DNA from: Undaria pinnatifida
Taxonomy: Eukaryota; Sar; Phaeophyceae; Laminariales; Alariaceae
NCBI GenBank assembly: GCA_012845835.1
Contig: JABAKD010000002.1
Span: forward strand, 25,090,518-25,154,517
DNA length: 64,000 nt
Direction: 5' to 3'
Part shown: positions 1 through 12,535 of the stretch, one piece after another
Layout: every line of letters starts with the position of its first letter
Position numbering within the stretch: position 1 is the first letter of the stretch
Notes under the pieces: generated by a model
Seen by the model: the letters and a program-made list of their open reading frames with translations, nothing else
Databases searched by the model: none
Told to the model about the DNA's origin: nothing
Program-made: the position numbers and the translations under genes

Positions 1-199
1 GTACCGAGGGTTGAGCTCATCGTTCTGAACCGCTCAAGATGAACAAGACTCCAAAATCCAAATTGATCATGCTACTCCAAAAGATCAACGTTGCGCGGCA
101 CGACAACCGACAGCCTTTGATCTGTGCTACAGGCCCTGTATCTAAAGGAAAAGCCCGACAATAACTTTATCGAAGCACTCGAGGGGGAAACGATACATT

Positions 200-330
200 A
201 TGAAAATATGAATGCACTCCAGCTGTGAGATAAGAATTTTCGTCGAAACTCATCTTTGCAAGCTGTGTGATACTCCGCTCGCGCGTATTACTGGGTGTGT
301 GTCCTCATTAAGGATATAGGTTGGCGACTC
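200..330 (-). repeat. Dispersed repeat family C, copy 1
   Basis: On the minus strand this reads with the core CAGCTTGCAAAGATGAG, then CTCACAGCTG about 30 bases later. It matches the copy at 10570-10710 over about 130 bases, including the flanking cggagtatcacac segment, so the two form an inverted pair about 10 kb apart. Confidence 0.75.
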
Positions 331-526
331 CCCTTGGAACTACAGTGTAGCTTGTACCAGAGGGTCAACAGGGTGATGTTAACCAGTCTGTGCGCCTTAA
401 GTATAAAACCCGCTTTTGAGGGGGACAAAATATGACGGCTGTGGAAGGAATGCATCAGTTTATCATGTTTATCATGTATATCCTGTGAGTCGTATAACCG
501 GTGAGGGGAGGGCGGGTTTTTAAGGA

Positions 527-675
527 GGGGGAGCGGGGGGCGGGGGGGGGGCGGGGCGTACTCATTTGTTGCTTGCCTTGGTCATTTGACCATTGACCAC
601 GCATCCCTTTCGAGACGGAGCACCGTTCCTACTCCTAATAGAGACACCTCCAACATTTGGGCGCTCATTACGCTT
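527..675 (+). repeat. G-tract-headed short element (family G), copy 1
   Basis: The element starts with a run of G, then GTACTCATTTGTTGC, and contains CCCTTTCGAGACGGAG and a TGGGCGCTCA tail. Close copies lie at 3727-3895 (opposite strand) and 28850-28985. It carries no coding capacity. It looks like a small non-autonomous element whose ends are not fully defined. Confidence 0.7.
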
Positions 676-1858
676 CTTCCATATATTACATATTAATAGA
701 AACTGTTTGCTTATCCTATCCCCGTCCTGTTTCTTTCGCCGTCTGCGGCCACCATCTATCTCCTAGGATATCGATCGTTTCCTCGCTACTTTCTAGTCTA
801 CCGAACTCTTCCATATCGACATACGTATCATTTTCTCATCTCCTTCTCGAACGCATCCCGTTCCTCCTTGTGTATTTTACATTCTCCTTCTATGTGAGCC
901 CTACTTCTATTGTTGTGCCACGGGGTACATATTTGGAGCCATGTCCTCCTCCCGACTACTGGTATATCTCTTTCTTCTTTCTGGTAGGTCCAGGTCCCCG
1001 ACACAAAATCGCAGGTTTAGCTTTTTCGCGCAGTCCATTGAGCCGTGCAGATACGTTTTCATTCCAATATCTTCCCTCAACCCCCCGTATATCTCAAAGT
1101 GCTTCTCCTCTGTCACCTTATTTCTTAGCGCTAGCTTTTCCCTTTCTTCTATTCTTTCTTTTGCTTCTGTCTTGTACAGGACAAACTTCTCCATAGACAG
1201 TACCTATTCTTGGTATCCCTCTAAATGCTTCCATATTATCTCGCCGACGTTATCCCATCTTATTCTAGCTCGCCCTCTTTTGTGAGGGCGGGAGGGGGGG
1301 GGGGGTCCAACAGTTTTAGGTCGCATAGATGAATAGGAGATTAATGTGCGCGTGGCGCTAGGTCTAGGCGATGGTGGGGGTGGTGGGGAAGGAGGGGGCG
1401 GGGGGAAAGGTTCATTTGAACGTGAATAGACCATATAATAAATGAATTGGAGCTGCCGCATGGATGGGACAGCTGTCATACCAGGTTATACTGAAGCTAT
1501 AGTGCGGGACAAGCCCTTTTCTCCTGTAAGAAATTTAGCCTAAACCCAATACGTGACGTCTCAGAATATCTCGGAGGTTTTATCAGAAGGCACAGGTGCT
1601 GTATGTATCCGTTCAAGAGATGGAAATGATGACGACGTATCTCACATTATTATTACTATTACATGGTAGCTCGTTTCCTTGGAATCCACCCCGTGGTTCA
1701 GGGGGAGCACGACAGGCACAAAGAGAACGAAGCAAAGACACCAGACCATTAATAATTACAACACAAACTCTCCTACAAGCCTCATACTAGATCGGATACA
1801 AAATCAAGCCGAAGGGTTGAGAGTTCCGTACGATTAGAATAAAAACGCCATTTTGTTT

Positions 1859-2064
1859 TAGGGCTTGTCTCGCGTCATGACCCGACGCGCGGGTCGGGTT
1901 GTTTCTAGGAGGTTTTCAAAATCTCGTGGGTCGGGTCCAGTCGAATAATCAGGACAGGAGGTGTTCGAAATCCCACTGGTCGGGTCGGGTCGGGCTGGGA
2001 CTTTTCCAAATCTTACGGGCCCGACCCGACCCACGAGAAGCGACGGGACCCGTGAAGAGTCCTG
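1859..2064. mobile_element. Eroded hAT-like non-autonomous element
   Basis: About 206 bases of degenerate GGGTC/GACCC-rich sequence. The outer ends are imperfect inverted copies: tagggcttgtctcgcgtc on the left, while the right end read in reverse is caggactcttcacgggtc. They resemble the ends of the hAT element at 59281-61140. I found no clear 8-bp target duplication, so this is an older, shorter relative. The unit GTGGGTCGGGTC with a TTTTCAAAATCTC spacer is shared with the large element. Confidence 0.5.
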
Positions 2065-2095
2065 ATTATTTCTTAGTTGTGTTTTTGGTTTTAAA

Positions 2096-2168
2096 ACACG
2101 CAGCTTGCAAAGTTGAGGTTCAACTATTCAATCGGTGGTGCTCACAGCTGACGTTTTTCATTTTTTTT
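2096..2168 (+). repeat. Dispersed repeat family C, copy 2
   Basis: Begins CGCAGCTTGCAAAGTTGAG and continues to CTCACAGCTGACGTTTTTCA followed by a T-rich tail. The core and spacing match the copies at 10630 and 10820. No coding potential. Confidence 0.65.
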
Positions 2169-3726
2169 TATAAAATACACCCCACTGCTGTCTAGCTGTC
2201 GGGAAAAAGTGCGCAGTGTGTGGTGTCCGATCTTTTTTTTCTTGTGTCTCCATGTCGCGTGTGGTCACATGCGTGCATATATGATATGGTACGACGCTCG
2301 TTCGTACTGTTAGGAGGGAGGCTACGTTCTCTTTGCCAGAAAGATCCGTCAATGAAAAAGAGTTTTGGGACTTCACCCTATTAGCACCCTTTTAGCACCG
2401 CAGTCCCGACATGAGGACAAAACACTTCGCGTTAGAACAGGAAAATTTTGGGAGTTGGAAAGCCAGACGTGCCCGGGTGTCGTGAAACAAAAATGAGATA
2501 CTTCTTCCCGACTTCTTCTCAACACCCCCCACAACAACAGTTCTTCATACACAAGCGGTACCCTGATTTAAGAGTACCCCATCACAAGCCGAAGAACGCG
2601 CTCTTAACTCTTTTCTAGACATTTGCTCTTATGGATGGTGGGCAACATATGGCTTCAAGTATAACGGGACGTGCCGATTTGACCACTCTTAACTCCCGAT
2701 TGCATTTCTTATACTGGGCTCTCTTAAACCGGCGTACCCGCTGCATCGCCAACCGCTAAAGTGTTATAAACACCACTATTGACAGATTAATATTATTTTT
2801 CCGTTGTGCGCTGGTTGGTGTAACCTATCTCCATAGGAAATCGCATTTCTCCATCATGGATACACCTACGACAACCTACTACCTGTTTGCTGGAGTTGAA
2901 GAGTTGGACAGCTCGAAAAAAGAGAGCTCGAGATAAGAGCGCTCGGCAAACCCCTTTAGAACCCCCAAATCCCTCCCTACACTAACTTCAAGTAAATTTG
3001 TCGCCCAAAAGGGTTTCCAGTTGTACAGGTGTTATTAGAGCGGCCAAATCGCTACGTCCCGCCATACCAAAAATCATATATATATTATATTACCAACTAC
3101 ATACAGAAAAGAGCAATGTGGAGATAAGAGCGCCTTTTTCGGCTTTTTTTGTTGCTCTCACGGTTTGGCGACCCCGAGCACGCTCGAAATGTGTGCATGC
3201 ACCTGGTAAAAAAACGCGCCTAAAAAAGTATTCTATTAGGTGTTGTTGCTCGATGCAGATCGCTTGACTCCTCTGCAGAGGACCTGACACCTTGAAAACA
3301 AAAATAATAGTCTTTTATTAATAGTCATCATTATTAGTCACAATAGAGAGTTCCAGCCGTGCCAGGCGATCACCGCCGGCAGCATAGCGAGTAGTGGCAC
3401 CATCCGACCCGCACCATATAAATAAATGGAGCCCCCCACTGTATATAAAACTCAATGTTGTCGGCGGCGTCGGTGGTGTGGTTGTAGGTCGCTGGTTTTT
3501 GTGGCTCCGCGGGATTTGCAGCCCTGGGGCGTTTCGACCCCGGACTTCGACGTGGGCCTGGCGAGTTGGGCCCACACAACGCGCCGTCTCGCGCCGCGCG
3601 GGAACGCGCTCGTCGCGACGTGGGGGCGGCAAGAGAGGCGGCCACAAGGGCGTAACGAGCGTCCGAATGAATGTTGACAAGCAAGTGTGTTTTATCTTTC
3701 TTCTAGCAGGACTACCCCCCTGATGA

Positions 3727-3895
3727 TACGGTGCTCCGTCTCGAAGTAAGGGATGTTTGATCATTGTTCATTGCTCTATTATTAGGACGCTACTCCGTCG
3801 TGAAAACGGTTCGTGGTCAACGGTCAAATGATACTTTGGCACGCAATAAATGAGTACGCCCCCCCCCCCCCGCCCCGCCCCCCGCCGCCCCCGAC
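3727..3895 (-). repeat. G-tract-headed short element (family G), copy 2
   Basis: The reverse complement of the copy-1 layout: it ends on the plus strand with a long C run after GAGTACGCC and contains GGTGCTCCGTCTCGAAG. With copy 1 it makes an inverted pair about 3 kb apart. Confidence 0.7.
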
Positions 3896-6800
3896 GTCGA
3901 CTCCAAGCCGGTCGGCCGTTACGCCGGCATATATAATCTTAGATGTAATAATCAAGTTGATGTAATTCGAAAACCTCAAAAATATATACCAGTAGACTGT
4001 ATGAAGAATAAAACGGATCATTCGACTTCATAGGCACTACTGTAGCATGCTGCTGCTTTCTGGAAGGACAGTCGATTTACATCGGAACGGCACCTACGCT
4101 ATATTGTCGGAGGGCAAAAAAATATAATAATAATATAAACGTACTATCTCCCAAAAAAACACCACGACCTCCACCCTCCTGGCAGGTGGTCGATGTAAGT
4201 ACCGTAAACACGTGCCTGGGAAGTGAGATAGGACCGTCCCCCCCGGGCCGATTTTTCCAAGCGGGTTTTTCTCGACAACGGAGGGAGCACAACACACGCC
4301 GAGAGAAATGCGTATAGCCTATGCATGGAACGATCTCGACGGGGTCTATCTATATCATCTGTCCAAAGCCGCCGCCTTTCGGTACGGCTTTATGTGCGCC
4401 CCCCCTGGTTCGGGGGTTATCGTCTTTGAAATTCATACCAGACCGGGTGCGTTTACCTTGCTTTTTTTATACAACAGCAAGCAGTACCTCTGCTGGTGCT
4501 GCTGGTGCTCCTGCGGTATTTGCCCGAGGATGATATTTTAATAGTGTATAAAGCGCCGGGGTCGCTCTTTTTTTGCGATCAAGGTTGAAAAAAGCAAAAA
4601 GCCCAACGTGATATGCAAATTGATGAAGTTGTAATTTTTAATCTTATTCTACAGATAGACGACGTACGACATGGCAATATACGTAGACAAGAGACGAACA
4701 CGTACTGCTGCTGCTGTCTTGTACTGACTACTACGCTACGGTGCGTAGATTTTATAAAATTGAAAAACGTCAGCTGTGATGATTCGTAGATTTTATTAAT
4801 GGATGATCCTTCCAAAAAAAGGATTCTTCACCACCTCATCATTACCGGTGCGTTCGTATGCAGGTGCAGAGTAGGTCGCAGCGGCACTTTTTAGTTTCCA
4901 CCCTTGCGACACAGCACTGCAACAAAGAAGGAAGCACAGCAGGCTGTCGCAAAAGCGTAATGATTCAGTAGGGGGGAGGTGGGGTCTGTGCCTTTTGTGA
5001 GCTCAGGTTCGAGTTGATCGAGCTGGAATTACGACTTGCGAGATGATTTTATATACCGGGGACACTCGTATACCTATGTCACTTTTTGTTCTATGTACGC
5101 GCCACTCTGCCTACACACTCAGCACCAGCACTGGACGTTGGTAGTTTGAAGCTCGGTCGCGAGACTGTCTCAACTGGCCAATCAAAACGATGAGGATACC
5201 TATATCTGGTACCAGGTATACTAGGGGTTGGGGATGCTTGCCGCATCTTTAGACTGAAATTATAGGACAAGTGTGTATCGCATACGGCGATACGACTATA
5301 TATGAATCACAGCAGTATCACGCCAGTCGGATCTCATCATGGAGATAGATGTTGTTTATGATGGCGAATGCCAAATCTCCAGCAACGGCTTCGACGGGTG
5401 GGTGCCCTACGTTTATTCGGGGTGTGTACGAGTAGCACCAGGGGATCCTCGTGGTCATACACATCCTCGTCTGTTTTTGTAAACCAACGGTACAAGCAAC
5501 ACATGCGACATTATTCGACCGCCGCGCTGTGCTGTGAAAAATAATCGTGCCAAAACATGGAGACTGGTCGGTAAAAAACCCGCCAGTGAAGTGCAACTCG
5601 CAGCCCCCTCCTTGTTTTTCTTGTTTTTGATAATACATACGCACGAGCAAGCACGAGTAAAAAACGCGGACAGGCCATTCACACTGTTGAACCACAGGGT
5701 ACCGGAATAGTTGCCCCAGATGGAAAAAATAGTTGTGCAAAATAGTTGTTGTGCAAGTAGGCTACTTGCAGCCGGCGCCACGCCAGACCTTGCGAGGCAG
5801 CCACGACAGTCTGGCGCCACAACACAGCTACAGGCCTTTAGATTTTCGGCTTTTCGCCAGTGTGTGACAGAGCTTGGGCCAACGCACGGAGACATCAATC
5901 AAATCAGCCTCGATCGAGCTACGAGTGAGTGCAGTGCGCACGGGCCCTACATTTCGATTCGAGTGCACACCGTGTATCATACAGGTCTCTGCACAGAGGG
6001 TGAGAAGAGCGTCGGACGTTTTTTTTTTGTTTGCCGGCGGTGCCGCGGTGTAGAGTAGACAGATGATGATGGCTGTGCCATATTTTGTGCTAGTGGTGTC
6101 GTTTCGCGAAGGGAAAAAAGCAACCAAAACACACTACTGTAAACGGACGCTGCTGCGGCTGTAATCCTTGCGTGCTGTATATATCCGTACGGTATATTGA
6201 TGGAGCGAGTAAAACCCAACAGCGCGCGTCGGAGATGGATTAGCACTTCATCAGGGCAAGACGACCTGTCTGTGTGTTCTCCCCCAGCGCCGATGAGTGA
6301 ATGTCCGCTACGCGGCGCCATGGTGTGCCATGGCGAGCCTCTTTCGCAGGCTCGAAAGTGCGTTATTAATAGTACGTTGAACAGCAATTGCCAGAAGAGA
6401 CAGAAGGAGGGCTGTTTGTTACCTGGCATCATTGTTTCAATCAGTTTAAACTTGCTGTTTTGGACCGGTTCTACATAGAGTACCTCCAGGTCCTACTGCT
6501 GTAGACTAATATAAAAACAAACGTGGACGACCTCGAATTCTACCCCCCTGTGGATCGTATACGAATACCTGGTATTCAAACTATCGAACTGGCATCTCGT
6601 ATGGTGCGGAGCGGATTTCGCTGACACGAAGAGGAGACCCTCCCTGCCCTTGTCTGATGTTGCTTTGCGCACGTCACCCTGCGAGCGAGTACGCACTACT
6701 TCTTCTGGTATTGGCATCATTATTTGTATCTATGATATCTACCAATCTACCAGAGCACGTTATTCTGGTATTGTAACCACGTCGGCCATCTTTTTGAAGT

Positions 6801-7585
6801 CGACGCGCCTTTGCTCGTGTTTTTTTCTTTGTGTGGCCTTGTCTTGGAGCTATCTAGGTTGCTTCCGCCCCTGTCCCAACATCGCAAGCCGACCTCCCCG
6901 CCGACATATAGCCTCGTGCATGGCCTGCAGGCACCTTCATCCGCGAGTTACGTACGACAATGGCTGCTCCGCCTCGTAGAGTTCTAGAGGCACAACGACT
7001 CCAGCGTACTACGCCGTCGGCAAAGAAGTATATACTTGTAGTACTAAGTCTAAAGGAATAGAAATTCAAGGGACTTGAGAGTTGCCACTTCTGTGCGATC
7101 CTGTGAACAAAATAATTATTACCGTCCTCCTGCCGGTGTAATAAAACGGGCACGATCAGATCGGATCCGTGCAATAGTGTTTCCAACTATCAGCTGCCAA
7201 TTATTTATTATGGTTCGTACTCGAAGGGCTAGATTGAGACAAAAGAGAGCAACAGCAATCTTATGGGTTCTGCGGTGATTCCAATCTGACACACCCACGC
7301 GCGACGTTGTTGATGATACATGCGTCGGATTGACAGGCGGACCGTATGGCTTTGCGACAGCGACTCTCCGAGCGTACTTCCATCACTGGTGCATGGGTTT
7401 TGGACCTGTCGAGGTGAGTTCGATTGCCAGCAAAGAACGGGCTCCTTCATTTTGGTCTGTGAGAGATACCACCAGGTATACGAGTATAGACTGGACTATT
7501 AATAATACATTCCATTAATTACACCACAAGTATGATAAAAAAAAAACCTGGTACTATGTTGAACACAAGTTGTACCTGGTACTTG

Positions 7586-7770
7586 TTTTTTGCCCGCGTG
7601 CTCATTGCGGCTTTGGCATTTCATGGCCAAATCACCTTGCTGCATGTATAAATTTGAGCGGTGTGTATCTCTCTCGCGAAGTTTGCGACCACAGAGCTCG
7701 TCTCTCTATGAGGCACAGCGCGGACACTGACTGGTTGTGCTGAATGCAGCAGGTAGATGAGTGGAAATGT
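7586..7770 (+). repeat. Dispersed repeat family S, copy 1
   Basis: About 185 bases sharing TTTTTGCCCGCGTG, CATGGCCAAATCAC, GACCACAGAGCTCGTCTC and GCGGACACTG in order with 12333-12535, and in reverse with 9948-10110. It looks like a SINE or short MITE family. I could not place A and B boxes with confidence, so its class is open. Confidence 0.7.
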
Positions 7771-8464
7771 CAGTTTAAAAAAACACACACTTGTCCCTAA
7801 AACTGGGAATTAGTTATGTATGAGTTGCGAAAGGACAAATTCAATTCTGCAAACAATGTGCAAAAAAGGCCCCTTTTTCCTCTTTCGGTTGAGTTTGATG
7901 CAAACCAGCTGATGCAAACACGAGAAGATTGTATTTCCACGGGCAGGACCCAGCAATGATATTAATTCACCAACGGTAATTGTTCACCGCGACCATTCCA
8001 TAGGATCCATGAACTGCTGCTGCTGTAGACCGTTCCGAGGCTGGCATTCCTGCGTGCTGGGCGGAATGGGCGACGACCTCACTTCTCGCTATTCGCATCG
8101 CACGGCGGTTTACTTCAACTAACCATTTTTACCTCGAGTGTACGAAAAATGTGCTTGAATCCGGAGGTAGTCCGAAGGGGCGGGAAAAAAATAGCGAGCT
8201 GCTGGGAAGATGAGGTGTCCCAGCAGGTAGCTATTACAATACTGAGTGAGGTGTGAGGTGGTGAGGTGGTTGTCGCGTTGTCACAACTATTTATCAACGA
8301 CGTCAACCTCTTTGCGGGGGTGCGTATTTGAAGAGTATGAGAAGGTGTGATACTAGCTATATGATACTTTAGAAGAGGCGCGCTTGCACGCACCATATCA
8401 TGTAGAACCACTAAGAGCAGAGCTGCTGCGCAATTCCTGCAGGGCGTCGATCGAACCCGGTGTG

Positions 8465-8522
8465 AGTGATGGTAGCAGAGGGCAACAGCAACAACAACAA
8501 TAACAACAACAACAACAACAAC
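8465..8522 (+). repeat. CAA/CAG microsatellite
   Basis: An almost uninterrupted run of CAA and CAG trinucleotides, about 50 bases. It keeps frames open on both strands, which explains the poly-Val and poly-Cys readings here. I do not regard those as genes. Confidence 0.9.
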
Positions 8523-9947
8523 AGGTGACAAACAAAGGGTTGCAATAAAGCACTGCGCTGCGCTTGGGGTATGTACCCAACCGTGGTTCGCCACTCACCG
8601 CTATTATTGCGCCATCACACGCAGCCATCAGCATGCGTGTGTCTTCACACATCACACATCACCGTTCTTTTAGCGTGCAGGTAATAATAATATATCGTAT
8701 TAATAGTGTTCAATAGAGTTTGGGAGGTGGGGACTTTTTCTTTTTCTTTTTTGATCCTCCGGCCGATCGATGGGGAAGAATAAAGCTCAACTAAGCTCTC
8801 ACTAGCTCACCACACTTTCACGTATTTTCATACACACCGTGGGTCGATTTAGCTCAAATACACTTGCTATCCAGCGCTAGCCGACGTATCCTTCAGGTCC
8901 CGTGGTAGCGACAGCGTTACCTATCCCTACCGGCGGTCCCCATTACTACTCCAGCAGCCCAGGCTGCCGTTGTTGTAGACGAATAGAATGCGTGAGTATG
9001 TCGACCCAACCTAAACCCTGGGGATCAGGTGCGGTGGAGATAGCCACCCGGAACGTCGTCATGCCGGGTAGTGTGGGACACGCACAAGGTCACCCACCAA
9101 CAAAAGCTCCGGCAATGAGATAATAGCCCTCCTGCCAGACTTGGTCCAGTTACGGTCCACCCTACCCATGCATATAATGGTCGGTCGATCACGGCCTTAG
9201 CCGAGCCGGTTGCGCAGCCAATAATAAAATGATAGTAGACTTAAGCTACAACTCGTTTGGGCTGGTCGGTGTTACTTGCCGGGTTACTTGTTTGCTGGAG
9301 TTTTGTCCCCTTTTCAAGCTGAAACCCCCCGGGAACTCAACCCAGCCACATATGTCATCCCGAAGCAAGGGAAGACCTGTAACATTTACGTAAGAACCCA
9401 CACTCCCGTTCACGGGGCATACCAGTTCAACAGCAGTTTTGGGTTTGAACATGCGATGTGTAGGGCACTGATGACATTAGTTTTTCCGCTCATCCCTTCT
9501 ACGAACCATCTTTGCACTTTTACTTTTTCTTTCCCCCCTCCCTGGACGTAACTCAGATACGGGGTCACTCAGCAGGCTCTTCTCACCGGTACGCTCCTTC
9601 ATTTTTATCGCGAGAATACTCCTCCAGCTATTCCTTCCCTCGTCTACTCTCATCGAACTGCGCTGCCAGGCGCTCTCAGCAGTTGATTTCTTTGATTTTG
9701 ATTTTTGCAAGTACTCACAGCTGACTTTTTTTTCAACTTTTATAAAAAATGCTCAAAAGCCCGACCCACGTGGGATTTGAGCCCCAATCAATCAACTCTA
9801 GACTAAAGAAGCATTCGAGGCGACCGGCCGGCTTTACGAGACGTGTCAGGTCTTATTGTCGTGAACAAGTGTATGTGTGACCCCCGAAAACGTGGATCCG
9901 TTGAATGGTTTGTGCGGTCTTTTGATATTTCCACTTATCTACTCCAC

Positions 9948-10110
9948 CACAACCAGTCGGTGTCCGTGCTGATGCCTCACAGAGAAACGAGCTCTGTGGT
10001 CAAAAACTTCGAGACCGAGACCGAGATACAAATTGCATATAGCAAATAGAGCAAGGTGGTTTGTTCATGCAAAGCCAACCGCAATGAGCACGCGGGCAAA
10101 AAACCAAAAA
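9948..10110 (-). repeat. Dispersed repeat family S, copy 2
   Basis: The reverse complement of copy 1: on the plus strand it runs from CAGTCGGTGTCCGTG through GAGCTCTGTGGTC to GCGGGCAAAAAAC. Internal order is conserved and point differences are moderate. Confidence 0.7.
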
Positions 10111-10489
10111 ACGCAAGCCAGTACACCATACTAAATGCAGCAATATATATAAGAAAGAAAATATGGATAAAAATACAGCATAATAAAATACGGAAGGAAA
10201 GAACAATCGAAAAGAAAAGAGGGAAGCAGGACGGCACGGAAAAAAATGCAAAACAAAGCACAAATTACAAAGTGCAACAGCCAGCCAGCAACTAGCAACA
10301 CAGCCGATGACAAAATCCAACCAACATCGGGGGCAGCAACCGTAGGTTTCGAATGACCATACCATGCATATAAAGGAGTAGGAGCATTGCGGCATGGTGT
10401 ATCACCTGCGCACTGTTTCTGCCGACAGTAGTAGTAGTGCCATCGTCGCCGCCGTACCGAATACAGAAACGAAGCCTACCAAGCGTTAA

Positions 10490-10560
10490 ATGGTACCAGG
10501 TAAGTATGTAAAATATGCATGTATCATACCAGGTACTTACCAGTCGATATTTACCTGCTT
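10490..10560. repeat. Paired TACCAGGTA motifs
   Basis: Two copies of the short motif ACCAGGTA lie about 45 bases apart around an AT-rich centre containing ATATGCATGTAT. Near-palindromic TACCTGGTA or TACCAGGTA motifs recur across the window, for example near 5213, 7546, 22491, 34830, 48911, 49854 and 51841. They may be ends or footprints of a small element. Confidence 0.45.
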
Positions 10561-10569
10561 TAGGCTATA

Positions 10570-10710
10570 TGGATACCTCGTGTCCCCGGACATGATAATA
10601 GGACACACAACTCGTAATGCGCGCGATCGGAGTATCACACACAGCTTGCAAAGATGAGTTTCGACGAAATCTTCGATCTCACAGCTGGAGTGTATTTTCA
10701 TTTTTTATAA
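10570..10710 (+). repeat. Dispersed repeat family C, copy 3
   Basis: Best-preserved copy. It contains GGAGTATCACACACAGC, CAAAGATGAGTTTCGACG and CTCACAGCTGGAGTGTATTT, and ends in a T-rich and TAA-rich tail. It is the inverted partner of 200-330. Confidence 0.75.
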
Positions 10711-10814
10711 TAATTCCCCACCTAAAGTATAAATACCAACACTTACCATTGTAGTGGACAAAAAATAGGACACCTCCCAATAAAAACTCACCCGTATAGA
10801 TTATTACGAGTACC

Positions 10815-10890
10815 AACAACGCAGCTTGCAAAGATGAGTTTTGACCTGAAATTCGTCGAACTCACGGCTGACGTCCTTGAAAATTATTTA
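10815..10890 (+). repeat. Dispersed repeat family C, copy 4
   Basis: Starts ACGCAGCTTGCAAAGATGAG and carries GTCGAACTCACGGCTGACG. It lies directly after copy 3 in the same orientation. Confidence 0.65.
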
Positions 10891-11627
10891 CGGAGTATGA
10901 GATAAGTATCATATTCATCGGAGCCGCACAGCAGTATTTTGGCGCGAGCCCCCCGATCTCCGGAAATGGTACATATCCCAACGGAGATCTGGGACATTCC
11001 GTCCTCCATTCAACCACATTTCAGCCACGCATCGTAGATCGTACAGTCGATGCTCGACGAGCCGGTCTGTTCAAATCGGACCAACGAAAAAATACGAAAA
11101 TGATCTGACACAGGCGCCACTGCCGCCTGTACGCATCGATCGGTTGCTATGCTTCGACGTTGACGCAGTTCTTGCGCATGTCTGCCGAATGTTGTAAGAT
11201 TTGTTTTTGATGATCACTACCAGGGCGTAGAACAATAGGCCTCCGGCGCGCAGCGCACCATGAACCGTAGTAGGTGAGATGCGACTCCCTGGAGGGCCCC
11301 CGGAGGCCATCTTTCGTTCTATATATTTATGTATGCGCTAATATACTCGAAATGTGCGTCCAACCCGCTTGTTTTATCCTCTTCTTGCAGATGTAGTGCC
11401 GGCTACCTTGAAATGTCATGCATGTCGCAAAGAAACAAGGACAAAATGACGATCAGTCGTAAGCACCAGACATATTGTGAGGTGCTTGCATATCGACCAC
11501 AGTGTCCCCGGCCCGGTTTGCCTTTTGAACAGGTCCTCGTTGCCACTAACCTGCGTGGAGCATGTTGTAGAAGAAGAGCAGCTTCATCACTGTCCAATTT
11601 CAGTTTGCAGATGAACTCTGATCAACC

Positions 11628-11775
11628 ACTCCGGCCTCGCCCTGAATCCAAAGCAAACGGCTCGGGCCAAGCGTCGCCCTGAACTCGAAACAAATGGCTC
11701 GGCCCAATCCTCTTCCTGGATCCAAAACAAACGACTGGGGCCAAATCTCACCCTGAGCCCTAAACAAATCCCTAA
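11628..11775. repeat. Minisatellite, unit about 42 bases
   Basis: Between three and four degenerate copies of a unit containing AAACAAACGGCTCGGGCCAA, spaced 40 to 45 bases apart. Units differ at several positions, so the array is not recent. Confidence 0.75.
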
Positions 11776-12044
11776 CCCAGTGGCCTAGCACGCCACCACC
11801 GCAGCCAAAACCATCTATAGCATTCCTCTGTTGCTCACTTATTTGCACCTCACGGAGGCATCGTCGACAATCTTGGCCGCTTCTCGGAGGACTGCGCCAG
11901 TTCCTAAAGCCAATTTCTCTCCCTTTTTCAAGCTGTTTGAGGCGTTCTTCGTCCTCAGCCAGAGGAAAATGGCAACAGGTTCAATCCCTCTCTCAAACGA
12001 AGTACTGTAAAAGACGAAAACAATACAAAAAAAGTCCTTAAAAA

Positions 12045-12195
12045 AACTCGCCAGCGGCGAAAAGCACGCCATAAGGTTTTTGGCCTGCGGCGCAATAGGC
12101 TATTTTTTTCCTTCGCCTGCGGCGAAACAGACCGATTTTTTTGTTTCGTCTACGGCGAATTGGGACCCGCACGAAAAATAACACCTGCGGCAAAG
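12045..12195. repeat. Degenerate array of CCTGCGGCGAAA-like words
   Basis: Four or five irregularly spaced words of the form (C)CTGCGGCGAA or CTACGGCGAAT separated by T-rich stretches. It may be a decayed tandem repeat. No coding interpretation holds on either strand. Confidence 0.5.
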
Positions 12196-12332
12196 AAAGG
12201 TGGGGCCCAGGAAAAGCGTGGTTCGTCATGCCTTCCGCACGTGGTGATAAAAATGGGAGGTACGGCCAAAACGTGCGCTAGCGCAACATTTCGCCACCTG
12301 TTTTGCGCCCTGGCTGATCACTACCATTACTT

Positions 12333-12535
12333 TTTGCCCGCGTGTTCATCGCGATTGAAATTGGTGGTGCATGGCCAAATCACTTTGCTGTATTAGTAGT
12401 TGCAATGTGTATTTCTGTCTCGTGGTTTGTGACCACAGAGCTCGTCTCTCTAGAAGGCATCGGCACGGACACTGGTTGTGCTGGATCTTTACTATTGGAT
12501 GGTTGAAAATATCAGATTGATGTTCAGAACACACA
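12333..12535 (+). repeat. Dispersed repeat family S, copy 3
   Basis: Same order of blocks as copy 1: CCCGCGTGTTCATCGCG, CATGGCCAAATCAC, GACCACAGAGCTCGTCTCTC, GGCACGGACACTGG. Further fragments occur at about 12815-12880, 14005-14090 (minus) and 14670-14765. Confidence 0.7.

Noticed and set aside
8115-8655. Poly-Val and poly-Cys minus-strand frames
   Set aside because: Both are translations of the CAA/CAG microsatellite at 8465-8522.
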